A stretch of 64,000 nt of DNA, taken from NCBI RefSeq assembly GCF_051622035.1, contig NC_135362.1:22033001-22097000 (forward strand). The letters are read 5' to 3'. Source of the DNA: Arctopsyche grandis (taxonomy: Eukaryota > Arthropoda > Insecta > Trichoptera > Hydropsychidae). The notes below the pieces were generated by a model. It searched no databases, was not told where the DNA came from, and saw nothing but the letters and a program-made list of their open reading frames with translations. This document shows positions 33,196 to 46,050 of this stretch, in pieces; positions within the stretch are counted from its first letter, which is position 1, and the number at the start of each line of letters is the position of its first letter. Made by a program: the position numbers and the translations under genes.

Positions 33196-35356
33196 TTAAT
33201 CAATATCTAATTTTCTAAACGAGCCTTCGACGCCAAATATTTCGGCCGTTTTTGGTTTTCCGAGTCTCTTCCGTTCGTCCGACTTGTACGTCTCCTCTTC
33301 TAAGAACCAATCCCGATAACTCTCGACCTTTTTCTTCCAATGGTCTGAAAACAATTAGACAGAATTAAGGCCACGACCTGATTGAATAGTAAAAAGCTTT
33401 CAGATTCGCATTTGTAATACCAATTAACTCTTCCGTTGATATGGCATCGCCTCCCATATCTGAAGGCAGCAGTCGCTTCGGAATGCATTGGTGCAGAGAG
33501 TTCATATCCTGATTGTGAACTCGAACCTGAAAACAATCCTCGTGTCATTGATAAACGTCGAATGCAATTATAGTGAGTGTGCGTCCCGGACACTTACTCT
33601 GCTTTTAAGCTTGTCGCTGAGTAAGCTTTTGAACAAATTGAAGCCTGTTTCGAATCCCGGGGGAGTGTTGAGTATGTGATTCCCCTTCTGTCTGATGGGA
33701 TAGGTTTTCTCCGAGCATGTAGTCACCTTCTTGGCCAACGCGGGGGTGAATTGAGAAAGCACCCCGAAAGACACGTTTTTCAGATCGAGAAGCAGCATCT
33801 GCACCCCGACGAAAAAAAGGGTTCAAATACACACATATGTACGAATACCTTTCGTCCATTTTTTATCGGGACTACACAAACTGAACCTACCTGGCCGCTC
33901 ACTACGAAATTGTCGTCTTCCTGCAGCAGAATATCGGTTATCATGAAGGAGACTTTCAATACGTCGGCCAGGGTGTATTTCGAAGAGTCGTATATTCCCA
34001 AGCGTACCATATAAACCCTGTCTGCACCATCGTCGGCCAAGCCCAGGAACGGCAGTGTGACCCTGTGAAAATAACCATTTATCATTAGGCTGGCGAATTT
34101 TAGCACAGAGTGTACTTGTTCTACAACCGTGTCGTATTGTTCAAATTCGGCCAATATTCCCCATTGTTCCCGTTTCAATCGGTTTTTGTTGATAATACGG
34201 TTACCCAACGTTTATATCCGTCCGCTACTAAAGAGTAGCTTGGTTTACTGTGGCCAGTATGGACCCCACCAAAAACTGTCTCAATACTACATAGTAGCAT
34301 CCCAATATTATATAAATTAAAAAAAAACTGGAACTTTTAGCGCAATTATGGCACTCAAATTATATGTACTTTATACATATATTCCATCATCCTATTAATT
34401 TCTTATATTATAATATATTATATCTTTAATTTACATATCTACAGAGGTGTGACACAATGGATGGACCACTAAAGTTAAATAGTAAAACAGGCTACTGAAT
34501 GCAAATATGAACAAAAATTTGTGAAATTTAAGATTAAATATGCTAGTTAGGGTTCAGGTAGTAACCCAAGTTGAAAAGAAAAAAAAGGGGTCAAAGGGGG
34601 ATGCAAAATCGGTCAATTAGCAGTTTTTCGGCTTTGGCGGTGTCAAGACGTTTCGGGAAAAATATTCATATTTTATTTCACATTATTTAAGTATTTATTT
34701 ATATTAAGTATTTATTTCAATTTCATTTCATTAATAAACCTTTTTTTGTTCATTGCTAGTTTATATTACAATTGTTCACGTGTTTCTAATTAAAAAAAAT
34801 TGTATATCAAGTGATTTTTAGTTTTATTTAAAAACCACCTAAAATAAAATAATTGACCGTGTTAAATTTTCAATCGCTAGGATTATTGAAACCAAAGTTT
34901 ATTTACATCAATAAATTGAGCGAAAATATAGTTATCATGTGTGTTTTTAATATGTGTGTGTACATATATATTACCCTGATTTAAGTATAGCTTGAGTTTT
35001 TGGATCCAGGGGATCTCTATTGGCGAATAGTTCTGGCGCCAAATTCTTCATGGTATAGTACATGTCTAGTTTCTGTTTGCATCTTTCGATACTAAATTTG
35101 CAGCCGCGTAAAAATGACAATATCCTTTGATCAGCTGAAAATGAGATAAGATCCAAATAAACATTTTGTATTATACGTATATTTGAGTATGTACCATCTG
35201 TGAAATGTTCTTACAAATTTTTACATTAGCCAGGTGTGGTTCTTTTACTAGCCATTCTCTTATTGTTTGTAGATCACTTGGTGTTCTTGATGGATCTTCA
35301 TTTAATTCCAAAGCTGCTTTTGAAGCCAAACTAGGATTCAGTGGTCTTATTGACAT
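33196..35356 (-). CDS. CRAL-TRIO lipid-binding protein D
   Basis: This is a Sec14/alpha-tocopherol-transfer-like cytosolic carrier of a hydrophobic ligand; the ligand is unknown. Exons are 35356-35215, 35134-34975, 34062-33891, 33798-33598, 33526-33421 and 33344-33196, giving 309 residues, the usual family size. The CRAL-TRIO N-terminal helices cover about 20-75 (LQTIREWLVKEPHL, then FLRGCKFSIERCKQKLDMYY). The lipid-binding lobe covers about 100-245 (ILLQEDDNFVVSGQ, MLLLDLKNVSFG, FTPALAKKV). The C-terminal end is FGVEGSFRKLDID, as in the sisters. It is the most diverged member and its third intron lies 90 nt earlier in the coding sequence than in E to H, although exons 3 plus 4 total 373 nt in all. 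It lies left of the other cluster members by about 5 kb. Confidence 0.9.
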
Positions 35357-36794
35357 CGTGGCAACTATAAAAAAATATTATCTTTTCAAAATTAAAAATA
35401 GTTAATACATTTCTTTTTTTATAAATAAATATTCATTTATTTTTAAAAAAATCACTGTTTTTTTGTTTCTCTATATTTATACATTTATTAACTTTTTTTA
35501 AATACACAAAAATATTTTTTGAGAAGTTTAGCAATTGCCCGATAGAGTCCCCTTTGAAACCGAAGCAAATCATAAAATGATAATGTACAAGTTTAGTTAA
35601 TTGTAATCGTATTTAAGTATACTAATTTTATCGTATAAGTTATCTTATTAATACAATTTTTTTAACATTTACAATTATCTGATTAATGTGAAATCTGTCT
35701 GTCATCTTCAATTTTGATGAATTAAAATTAATATCAAAAATAGTACATAAAAAAGTATGTGTGTGCAAAAAATCAAAGATTGATTATTATCATGCTGATG
35801 AACTTTAACACTATGTAGCGCAGATTTTAAATATTTATGGCAAATAATATACATAATTCAAATCACGAGTGAAATTATTATTAAGGTATTAGAAACAAAT
35901 TTTTCATTTCACACACGAATTATTTAAGCTGGCCTTCAAATTATGCATGTGTTGTCATGCGCGATGAACCCAAAAGTATTGTCAGCTCTTATAAAAAAGA
36001 TTCGTGAGTAAATTGAAGTAGCATCATTTTCATCGTCTTTCATTCTTTATCATCTAAATCATTCATCATCATTTATTATTATTTATCGATTACTAAATGT
36101 CTGAAGACCGGGTTTAATACACATATTTACATAACCATGTCTCAAAATATGAATTTACACACACATATTTCAAATAGATTTTCAAAATTTTACTGTTATT
36201 TACATTTTCATACGATAAATCATATATATTATTTCAAAAGTTTGTCTCGATAGTGTTATGAGTCCTTTGGATTTTATAACGTTTCACTAGTGACTCATGT
36301 GAAATTTGATAAGAATGATATGTTACCTTTAGCACAAGTTGTCACGTTGCAATGTAAAACGTCGACTAAAACTGAACAACGTTCACGTCCAATCACTGAT
36401 TGTTATATGTAATTGAAGTTTTCGACGTCCTTATATTTTATCGTTCGATAATAAATGATGCAGTGTCCAACCTTTTATTTTTCTTTTTTTTATTAATTTA
36501 TTACTTACGTGTATGCATATTTAATAATTATGATGTATTTTTGTAATGCAATATTACACTTAATAAATATTTATCAATAGTTATACAAGTGATAGTAACG
36601 ATATAATATGTAATATGAAATATCATCGCATGGGTGTTGGAACATTTTATTACATAAAATTAAAAGAATAAAATATTAAATAAAAAAAATTAAAAGAAAT
36701 GTGTCGGTCCTGTGTTCGATTCGCACGCCGTCGAATTTTCTTCAAATACCTATTAAATATATTTAATTTAATATTTATATTTAATTTTTTATTA

Positions 36795-37260
36795 GCCAGC
36801 AGCATAGCTCGGTCGTTAAGCTTATGCTTAACACCGAGAGGCGCCGGGTTCGATCCCATGAGCTGACCTCGATTCAAAAGATTTTTTCTGACTATATCTG
36901 TAATGCTGCTGGTTAGACCTGGATATTTGTGATTCCAGGTCGATCGTTTCCTATCAGAGTTTGCCATTTTTTTCTGATTTCATTATTGAAACGATTCCCG
37001 ATTAAAAATTGGCTAAAATCCTTCCTACCTACTATGTCACCACTATTTGATATGATTAATGTACAAAAAAATGTATGTACAATTCATAGATGTCTCGTTA
37101 TATTGCGAGTTTAAGTCAGTATCTCGTAATTCAGCGACTTGTATAATAAATAAAAATGCTGTATTGTTTGTAATTGGCCAGGAAGGCGCATTGGGGTTCA
37201 CCTGTAAGGACTTCCTGGTATAAAATGTAAAAAATTAAAATTAAATTAAAAAAAAATTGA
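36795..37260 (+). repeat. tRNA-type SINE, full copy 1
   Basis: The head is tRNA-like: GCCAGCAGCATAGCTCGGTC with an A-box match (36805-36815) and the B box GGTTCGATCC (36847-36856). The body includes AGACCTGGATATTTGTGATT. The 3' tail is a stem-loop with arms CCAGGAAG/CTTCCTGG (37178-37218) and an A/T-rich end plus (CTAC)n. A second copy lies at 54021-54455. Confidence 0.8.
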
Positions 37261-38330
37261 CATACCTACCTACCTACCTACATATTAACAATAAAAAAAT
37301 AATTATTGATTAATTAATTAAATAAATGTTCAATACATGCGCTTCTATATAATGTGTACTAACTACAGAAAAAAACTAGTAACCTACTTTGCACATTGAA
37401 CCCATTAAATTAATTACCCAGATTTTTATCATTAAACTTAATTTGTTACTTCAAAAACAAATTTTTACAGTTCGCCGTGTAACGTTTACCAAAAATAAAC
37501 TACATATGTTTGTATATATGTATGTAACTACTCTTTCTCATATTTTATTGTAAAGTATAATATTATAGTGTTTAATCACTATCTGATGATTAACATTGAT
37601 TTTTCGGAACACAAGCTCGCTCCCGATGCCTACTTATCAATTTATCATGATTCTTATCTGTATTGTCTAACAACTGAATATAATTGCAAGCCTTGACAGC
37701 ATATGTATGTATGTACATACATCATTGATCGTAGAGCGATAGGAATAATAAAATAAGTATCAATTTCTGGATAGATATAAAAAAAATCATCAAATTTTAA
37801 TGTCAATGCAACTATTGCTCCACCCAATGTATTTTTTTTTGGTAAGAACTTGATCTACAAACTTCCTTACGAGTTAAATAATCATAAAATGTAATAAACG
37901 TGAGTATTTACTTGGTGGTGATCATATTTTACAGGAAATTTTTATTTAAATAAGTTCAATGATTCAAATACTTTTCATCAACTGGAGACACAAGAACGCT
38001 CCTATTATGTAATGAATACATTAATTTTCGCCAAATGTTATCTGCACTCACTCTACTTTTATAATGTGACATTTGATCTTTAAAGATAAGTAGATAAATG
38101 CTAAAACAGATGTTATTTAAAAAAAAATAACAAAGGTAATTTTGCGATTTTATACTAGAAATGTTTTTTTTTAAACATATATGTACATATATACAAAATA
38201 TTATTTAATATCGATGAAATACTTTTTTTTATGTTGCCTTTACACTACATTAAACTATGTATATATGTATGTAGATATGTTTGCCCAACATGGGAAATCT
38301 ATTAATTTACATGTTTCGCTTTATCGTATC

Positions 38331-38460
38331 CTAGTGGTTTTACCCGGCTTCGCTCGGTATTTATAATATAAACCGTTAAAACATGGTTAATTTCATAGTA
38401 ATAATTAAATTGTATTTAATAAATTTATCGAATTAAAAAATCTTTAAATTTATTTCATCA
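38331..38460 (-). mobile_element. Helitron 3' end, minus strand
   Basis: The minus strand ends GCGAAGCCGGGTAAAACCAC then TAG at about 38331. The motif order (TTATATTATAAATACC before the hairpin) matches the other Helitron ends. Confidence 0.5.
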
Positions 38461-38775
38461 CTACTCTATTAAAAAATCTAATTTTCTTTTTGCACTATGT
38501 TCAAATTTATTGATGACATTTTCTACATTAACATCAATATTTCGATGAATATTTAATAATGTTAATTCCGTTAAACGATCTTGAGACATACTGTTTCTCA
38601 AATAGGTTTTAAGTCTTTTCAAAGTGGAAAAGATTCTTTCGGCTGAAGCTATGCTAACTGGTAATGTAAATACTATACATAATAATAAATGAATTGTAGG
38701 ATAAATATCCTCGTCAGGGTTTTGAAGCGTTTCCTCTATAGTCGTGTATTCTTGACTCGGATGATCAATTCAAGA
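38461..38775 (-). mobile_element. hAT transposase C-terminal fragment
   Basis: The minus strand encodes HPSQEYTTIEETLQNPDEDI, PVSIASAERIFSTLKRLKTY, SMSQDRLTELTLLNIHRNI and ends KRKLDFLIE before TAG. This is the dimerisation region of ZMYM/P52rIPK-like hAT transposases. A stop precedes the fragment upstream, and the remaining transposase was not found. Confidence 0.75.
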
Positions 38776-39114
38776 TGTAATATTGCTTAAAATGTTTTCT
38801 TCAGGTTTTGTTTCAGATTTAATTGAAAAGGTTCCATTTTTGTTTTATTCTATTATATATAGGTATATATCGCTTTTACAAAATAATCGATTTAAAAGAA
38901 AAATTCTTAGACCACTTCCATAATTATGGGCACAGATAAAATTAGTAGATGGTGATATCGAAACATCTTATAATTTAAAAATCCCATAAATAAATGAAAA
39001 AGTGAAAGTTGAATACCCTTGTAGGATCGTAAGCCTTTTTTTATTATTGAAAATCCGTTTCGTATTTGTCGCATACTACCTAGAATCTGGGAATCACCCG
39101 GGATACACCTGACA

Positions 39115-39345
39115 ATATTTTCACTGACGCGTCAATCAAATCATTACATTTTCAGGATTGGTATTATTTAAGGGTTAGGATAGGCTAGGTTAAGTAAGGG
39201 TTGGGCCTAATAATTTAAGATTGGGTTGTTCGGGTTAAATTTATAGAGTTAAACGTTGTAAATTCACTGTTTGATACATTTTCACTGCTTGAATCGGTGA
39301 AAATATACATATGTATAACATATTTTCACTTTAAATATGCTTTCA
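39115..39345 (+). repeat. Unclassified GTGAAAATA repeat family, partial copy 3
   Basis: It matches 12370-12590 (GATTGGGTTGTTCGGG, GAGTTAAACGTTGTAAATTC, TTTGATACATTTTCACT) and ends ATGCTTTCACTGTAAC. Confidence 0.55.
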
Positions 39346-40334
39346 CTGTAACATATGTACATATACATACAGTCATATGTTTTAATTTTTCCAAATCCTC
39401 ATTTTAACTTTCAAAAATGTATCTAAAAAAAAAGGTCCTTACAATTTATGGCCTAGTGCTTTTAGAAATATATTTTTTATATATTATATTTTCAATTGCA
39501 ATGCCTCTCCCCCCCCCTTGACCATTTTCTGGATTACCTAGTATTTCCACTTTATCCACTACTCTAGTCATAATTCTCACCCACGTATTTCGTTTCCTAT
39601 CTTTCCTCATTTTCGTCGAACATACAGCATTCCATACTTCTTTAATTGCATTGGACTTTGTGTAAGATCTTGGCGTTCAGTGTCCAAGTTTCACATCCAT
39701 AACTGTCAAATGACATTGATCAAAGATCTTTTTCTGCCAGCAAAGTGACATTTCTGATTTACGACTTATACATAATTTGAAACGAACACGTATCGTTGGT
39801 GATTTTATCAATTGACAAGAGTTATTTTTGTTCACTTTAATAACGACGAGAAAAACACTTATCAAGAAAAAAAAACAAAAAAACCTATATGGGCAAAGAG
39901 TAATTAAAGATATTGATAATATTATATTTATCATGATTTTGCACTGAAATCAGATTATCAGAAAATGTAACCTATATTATACCTGTAATTATACCTATAC
40001 ATGTTATAGCATTTCATTGTGAAAACTGTTTAATATAATTTTTCTAAAAAGCATAAGCATATTTTGATAATATACTAATAATTTTTGAAATTTATACCCC
40101 ATATTTTGAATTACCAGTTTTAGCATTTTTCAATCCAAAATTGAAAACAGATTATTTATTTGTATATGTATTACATACTCAATAAAATAATATATGTACA
40201 TATGTAAAAGTATATAAAAGGAACAAATATTTATTTATTCAAAAATCATTCATATTTCATGAATATGAAAAAAAAACATTTCATTTCAATTAATCAAATT
40301 CAAATATAAAAAATAATCATTGATTTTACTTTAT

Positions 40335-41678
40335 TTAATCTACATTCAACTGACGGAACGATCCTTCTATTCCAAACAACGTTTCAGATGTTTTTGGTTT
40401 TCCTGGTCTTTTATTCTCATCGCTTTTATACTTCGCTTCCTCCAAAAACCAATCTCTATAGTCTTCCAATTTCTTTTTCCAATAATCTGAAAATTAATTT
40501 GAAACTTGTTAGTAAAAAATTTATTAAGCACTACACCAACAAATATATAAGCACAGATTACCCCTCAAATCATCTATAGGTCTAGCATCGCCACCATATT
40601 CAGCAGGAAAGATTTCTTTTGGTAAGTATTGATACATTGTTTCAATACTTCCGCTATGTAGGAAAACCTGAAAACATAATGAATATTCAAAAATTTAAAT
40701 TCATAAATATTTCATATATTCGTACAAAATTATACTCGATTCCGATTTTTTTCATTCATGAAACTTTTGAAAAAATTAAATATTGTTTCCATTCCTTTTG
40801 GAGAATTGATGTGGTGAGATCCTTTCAGTCTAAATGGCATTGCATCCTTAAATTCACAATTTTACATTACAAACTAATAATTTAGCTATAATCTATTTTA
40901 AAATAAATTGTTCCATATAATACCTGTCCACTCATCACCACTTTCTTTGCAATTGATGGTGTCATCTGTGTAAAATGACCCATACCGACATTGGTCATAT
41001 CAGCTATGTGGAGTTGACCAGCAATAACTGCTTGATCATCTTCCATGAGTAGAATGCAATAAATCATGTAATTTAGTTGCATCGCATCAAGAATTGAAAA
41101 TTTATCTGGATCAGTTTGGCCGGGTCTCACGAGAATCGCTCGTGGACCATTATAATTTGACGAATTTTTTAATGGTAGTGTTGTACTTGATATCAAAAAC
41201 ACATTATTCTTCATTCAAATCTATTTTTATCTCTTTTATTTAACAATATAAATGCAAGTATAAATCAAACATACCCAATATTTAATAATTCCTGAATTTT
41301 TGGATCCATAGGATCTTTAACCTGGCATATTTCTGGAGCTGCTGTTCTTAACGTATAAAACATGTCCAATTTTTCCTTAGTTCTTTCTAAGCTATATTTA
41401 CAACCACGAAGAAATGCTATCAACCATTGATCATCTTTAGCAAAAATAAATAATATGAAAATTAATTATAATCAATCAATTACATACATACATGTATAAT
41501 TTTTCAGTAAATTTGAGTAATTTCATGCTTTATCTTTACCAGTTCGAGCATTGAGATGAGGTTGCTTAGCTAGCCAATCTTTTAGAGCTTGAAGATCTTG
41601 CTCAATTCGGTTTGGATCTTCATTTAACTCTTCTCGGGCTATCTTGGCCAATTCCGGTGATAGCTCTCTCAAACCCAT
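40335..41678 (-). CDS. CRAL-TRIO lipid-binding protein E
   Basis: This is an alpha-tocopherol-transfer-like protein of 309 residues. Exons are 41678-41540, 41434-41275, 41185-40924, 40846-40736, 40667-40562 and 40486-40335. The start is [19 protein letters not shown]. The N-terminal helical domain (about 25-75) has [18 protein letters not shown] and, in exon 2, [11 protein letters not shown]. The lipid-binding domain (about 100-250) has [27 protein letters not shown] and [14 protein letters not shown]. The C-terminal helix has [17 protein letters not shown] and the protein ends [10 protein letters not shown] and G match it closely, including in introns, so the three are recent tandem duplicates. 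A probable noncoding first exon ends at 41895. Confidence 0.92.
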
Positions 41679-41892
41679 TTTTTTAATTTCGGCTTTAATA
41701 ACTTAGTGTATTATCGTTTCGCTTTAAAAATAATATGTGCTTATTAAAATAATGAATAATTTTATAAAAAATAATTGATTGTAAAGTAATTGAAAAATAT
41801 AATATTAAAATGTACTAATATAAAGTAAAACACACATAAACAATTAAAAAATATTTGTGAGTATGCAAAATTATTAAAAGTCCAGACAACTC

Positions 41893-41990
41893 ACCTCGCT
41901 TATTTTTTTGTATTATAACTACACACATATGTATGTACATACATATATTGCTTAATACAACTGAGAGTGTACTAAAAGTGTTATCTATTA
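41893..41990 (-). other. Putative noncoding first exon of gene E
   Basis: The minus strand reads GCGAG followed by GTGAGTTGTC, a strong donor with the exon edge at 41895. A matching GTGAGTTGTC lies upstream of gene F. A possible acceptor (TTAAAG) lies just before the E start codon. A TCAGTT initiator-like match lies near 41965. The extent of the exon is inferred. Confidence 0.3.
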
Positions 41991-42813
41991 AATTTAGTAT
42001 TTATTGATTAATAAATCCAAATTGTCTAATGATTCAGTGATATTTAAGCAGTGGATCGCAGACTTTTCATAATCAAATTGATAACACAGGTTCATTATCG
42101 ATGCAATTACAATTTATATTTTGTTTTTTAAATGCTTTTTATTATTACGAAATTATGTTCATAATACATCTTATATCTATTTTAATAGCCACTGATCTAC
42201 TGATCATTTTCTATTTTACAATTTAATTTAATTTGGTTAGTAATCATAGTATTATATTATTTTAATGTTAATCTACAGCATAATTGGAAAAAGAGCTCAA
42301 AAACCTTTTTACAATCCTTAACAATTTATATAATTAACTGCATTTCCAACGAAAATCGTTCACAATGATAGTACTCATCATCTTATCTTTCACGCAATGC
42401 TCCGAAATAATATGTCCACCTATACTTTTAGAAACTCGCGGCAAAAGGCTAATAAACTCATTTTATATATTATATATAATTTAATGTTTCAAAAAACTAA
42501 TAAAAAACATTTTTTTGGCTATTTCCAATACCTGCAATTGCACTGTGGTGTCAGTCTAGTAATCAATCGATTAATTTTTTTATTATATTTAATATCATTA
42601 TCAAATATTAACTGATTACTTAAAACTAGATTATTTTTGATATGATTTCATTTAATCCATTTGACTTTCAGCAATACGGTCATATATCCAAAATGGCGTA
42701 CCAACTAAATATCTCCAATGGATACTTTTTAATTTTTGCAGTAAAATATTATATTATCACAACTGATTATTATGTATATTGTAAATAAATTAATTTTTAT
42801 TTACCCACTATAC

Positions 42814-43545
42814 CAGGGGCTCCCAACCCCGTGCCGATTAATGTGCGCTCACCACTATTCGACTTCGAAAGATTTTTTTTTATTTTAATTTTATTTATTT
42901 ATTTATTTTACTTATTTTATTAACGAGTTTCTAAAATACTAATTTAATTATGTAATTCGAAATCATTTGTCAGCATAATTCGATATGTTTATGCTGTCAA
43001 CATTGCGCTTGGTACTCAATGGTAGAGCACTAGATGGGGGGGGAGCAAGACAGCAATATTAATTAACTCTGACCTCTTATTTGTATCTTCTCTTCGTTTG
43101 TGAATGTGATTGTGATTGCGATTGCCGCGTCGATCGGATCAGATTAGGCTGGTGGATTTGGGTTTATCGCAGACATCATGGAAAAATTGAATTCTTTAAC
43201 CTTAGGAGCTACACGGAAAAGACAAACATGTAGCTAAAATGATAGGTTCTGTTAACTCATTTCTGTCTCTCGTGCATTTCTAAATATGAAGAAAATGGCA
43301 GGTGACAGTGAATTAAACGTGTCATTATTGGTTTAACAGCTTCGAGTGCTTCAAGAACAGTTTGAAAAGAGATTTCAGCAATTTACTATAATCGAGCCAA
43401 TGGTCTCCTTTTTATCAATCCTTTAACTTGCCAAATAAATATTGAGAACTTACTTAAGTAAGGACAGAACTGGATCTAGAGATTTTAGACCTTCAGAATG
43501 ATATTATGCTAAAATCTTTTATATCAGATGAACTCTGACTACTAG
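42814..43545 (+). mobile_element. hAT remnant (SCAND3/ZBED-like transposase piece)
   Basis: The left terminus is CAGGGGCTCCCAACC. Plus-strand stretches near 43330-43530 encode LQVLQEQFEKRFQQF, EPMVSFLINPLT and LDLEILDLQNDIMLKSF, a recognisable block of SCAND3/ZBED-like hAT transposases in more than one frame. It is clearly defective. No right terminus was identified. Confidence 0.6.
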
Positions 43546-43717
43546 AATATAGTGTACAGAAAAAAATTTCCATTCTTAAAGAAGCAGCATACAAGATATG
43601 TAAAATCATTTTTTGATTATATGTACATACATATATACCTTTACGAATCATTGTTTTCAAACATGAATTTAATAAAATCAAAATACATATACATATATCT
43701 CGACTCACCGATGAGCA

Positions 43718-43892
43718 TCTTTAAAATAAACAAATAATTTAATAATTTCACATGTGTTTGCCGACAAATGGGAACGGGAACGAGAACGGGAATAGGAACG
43801 GGAACGGGAACGAGAACGGGAATGGGAACGGGAACGGGAACGAGAATTGCATGCGTTTTTGTGGCATTGCAACGCATGCCGGGTTCAGCTAG
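43718..43892 (+). mobile_element. 175-bp Helitron of a second family
   Basis: It starts TCTTTAAAATAAACAAAT after an A and ends GGGTTCAGCTAG before a T. A 3' hairpin with perfect 9-bp arms (GCATGCGTT/AACGCATGC) lies at 43849-43880. The middle is a (GGGAAC)n-type minisatellite. Related sequence lies on the minus strand at 61480-61640. Confidence 0.7.
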
Positions 43893-44033
43893 TATTGTAT
43901 ATAAAAGTATAAAAACCAAAGAAATATTTATTTATTTAAAAATCATTCAAATGAATGTGAAAAGATCAAAAACATTCAATGGAATTCATTATATTAATTA
44001 AATTCAAATAAAATTTTAAAAAAACATTGTTTT

Positions 44034-45378
44034 TTAATCTAAATTCAACTGACGGAAGGATCCTTCTATTCCAAATAACGTTTCCGATGTTTTTGGTTTT
44101 CCTGGTCTTTTATTCTCATCGCTTTTATACTTAGCTTCCTCCAAAAACCAATCACTATAGTCTTCAAATTTATTTTTCCAGTAATCTGAAAATTAATTTG
44201 AAACATGTAAGTAAAAAATTTATTAAGCACTACACCAACAAAAAATAAGCACAGATTACCCCTCAAATCATCTATGGGTCCAGCATCCCCACCATATTCA
44301 GCAGGAAAGATTTCTTTTGGTACATATTTATATACTGCTTCAACATTTCCACTATGTAGGAACATCTGAAAACGTAGTGAATATTGAAGAAAATAAATTG
44401 TTTTAAATATTTCATATATTCCTACAATAGTATACTCGATTCTGATTTTTTTCATTCATGAAATTTTTGAAAAAATTCAATATTGTTTCCATTCCTTTTG
44501 GAGCATTAATGTTGTGAGATCCTTTCAGTCTAAATGGCATTGCATCCTTAAATTCACAATTTTACATTACAAACTAAGAATTTAGCTATAATCTATTTTA
44601 AAATAAATTATTCCATATAATACCTGTCCACTCATCACCACTTTCTTTGCAATTGATGGTGTCATCTGTGTAAAATGACTCATACCGACATTGGTCAAAT
44701 CAACTATGTGGAGATGTCCAGCAACCACTGCTTGATCATCTTCCATGAGTAGAATGCAATACAGCATGTAATTTATTTGCATCACATCAATCATTGAAAA
44801 TTTATTTGGATCACATAGGCCGGGTCTCACGAGAATTGCTCGTGGACCATTATAATTTGACGAATTCTTTAATGGTAACATTTCACTTTATATCAAAAAC
44901 ACATTATTTTTCATTAAAATCTATTTTTATGTATTTTATTTAACAATGCAGATGCAAGTATAAGTTAAACATACCCAATATTTAATAATTCCTGAATTTT
45001 TGGATCCATAAGATCTTTAACCTGGCATATTTCAGGAGCTGCTTTTCTTAACGTATAAAACATGTCCAATTTTCCCTTAGTTCTTTCTAAGCTATATTTA
45101 CAACCACGAAGAAATGCTATCAACCATTGATCATCTTTAACAAAAATAAATAATATGAAAATTAATTATAATCAATCAATTAAATACATACATGTATACT
45201 TTTTCAGTAAATTTGAGTAATTTCATGTTTTATATTTACCAGTTCGAACATTGAGATGAGGTTGCTTAGCTAGCCAATCTTTAAGAGCTTGAAGATCTTG
45301 CCCAATTCGGTTTGGATCTTCGTTTAACTCTTCTCGGGCTATCTTGGCCAACTCGGGTGATAACTCTCTCAAACCCAT
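44034..45378 (-). CDS. CRAL-TRIO lipid-binding protein F
   Basis: This is a close duplicate of E with 309 residues. Exons are 45378-45240, 45134-44975, 44885-44624, 44546-44436, 44365-44260 and 44185-44034, with exon lengths (139, 160, 262, 111, 106, 152) identical to E, G and H. It starts [19 protein letters not shown]. It shares [27 protein letters not shown] and [14 protein letters not shown], and ends GSFRQLNLD. Changes from E fall mostly in exon 3 ([21 protein letters not shown]) and exon 5. The likely role is the same, intracellular transport of a lipid, retinoid or vitamin E-like ligand. Substrate choice cannot be read from the sequence. Confidence 0.92.
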
Positions 45379-45980
45379 TGCTTAATTTCAGCTTCAATTA
45401 ATATTATGGTTTTGCTTTAAAGATAAAATATGCTTAGTAAAATAATGAGTAGTTAAGATATATTTTATAATATTTCAACAAAATAATTGATATACATATA
45501 ATAATAAAACTAATATAAATTTAAAATAAAAATAATTGTTAATAGGATTTTTGACTTTTTTCTTTTTTACATTCACTAGTACATATGCATTGGAATAAAT
45601 ACAAGGATATATGTATGTATACAACGATATAATTTTATACATATACGAATATCTCAAATACCTTTTATGGATAAATTTGTGTAGAATGTTTCATACGAAG
45701 TATTATATTTGTAATTAATCCTATGTACCAATAGACTCTGAGATACATACATATGTCTATGTATCTGGAGAGGCAACATGCTCAATGGATAAACTTAAAA
45801 CCGAATGAAAAAATTATTTATATGAACGCCAAAGATAATAATCGTCAAAATAATTACATTAAAATCATCATCTCATTATCTTGTCTACTTCATGATTATT
45901 AAATAATATAAGTATTAAAAGTTTCACGAAATAGTTATTTGCCATCTAAATTCATTTGTCAATAAAATGATAGACAACTC

Positions 45981-46050
45981 ACCCCACTTGTTTATTTGTA
46001 ACTACATACATATATTTCTTGATACATGTATGTACAAACAGAAATATAAG
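45981..46050 (-). other. Putative noncoding first exon of gene F
   Basis: The minus strand reads AAGTGGG followed by GTGAGTTGTC, with the exon edge at 45983. It is the counterpart of the donor upstream of gene E. A candidate acceptor (TTGAAG) lies a few bases before the F ATG. No such site was seen upstream of gene G. Confidence 0.3.

Larger units (their letters stand above)
35357..40334. other. Intergenic DNA between CRAL-TRIO D and E
   Basis: It holds SINEs (36695-37260), a Helitron end (38331), a hAT transposase fragment (38461-38770) and the GTGAAAATA repeat (39115-39345). The remainder is AT-rich with no gene recognised. Confidence 0.5.
41991..44033. other. Intergenic DNA between CRAL-TRIO E and F
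   Basis: It holds a hAT remnant (42814-43545), a short Helitron (43718-43892) and AT-rich DNA. Confidence 0.5.

Noticed and set aside
34063-34208. Open frame starting MGNRIINKNRLKREQ
   Set aside because: It is intron DNA of CRAL-TRIO D reading into exon 3. Homology starts only at the acceptor at 34062.
43641-44001. Repetitive frames (PVPVPIPVLVP and GTGTRTGIGTG)
   Set aside because: They come from the GGGAAC-type array inside a short Helitron, on both strands.
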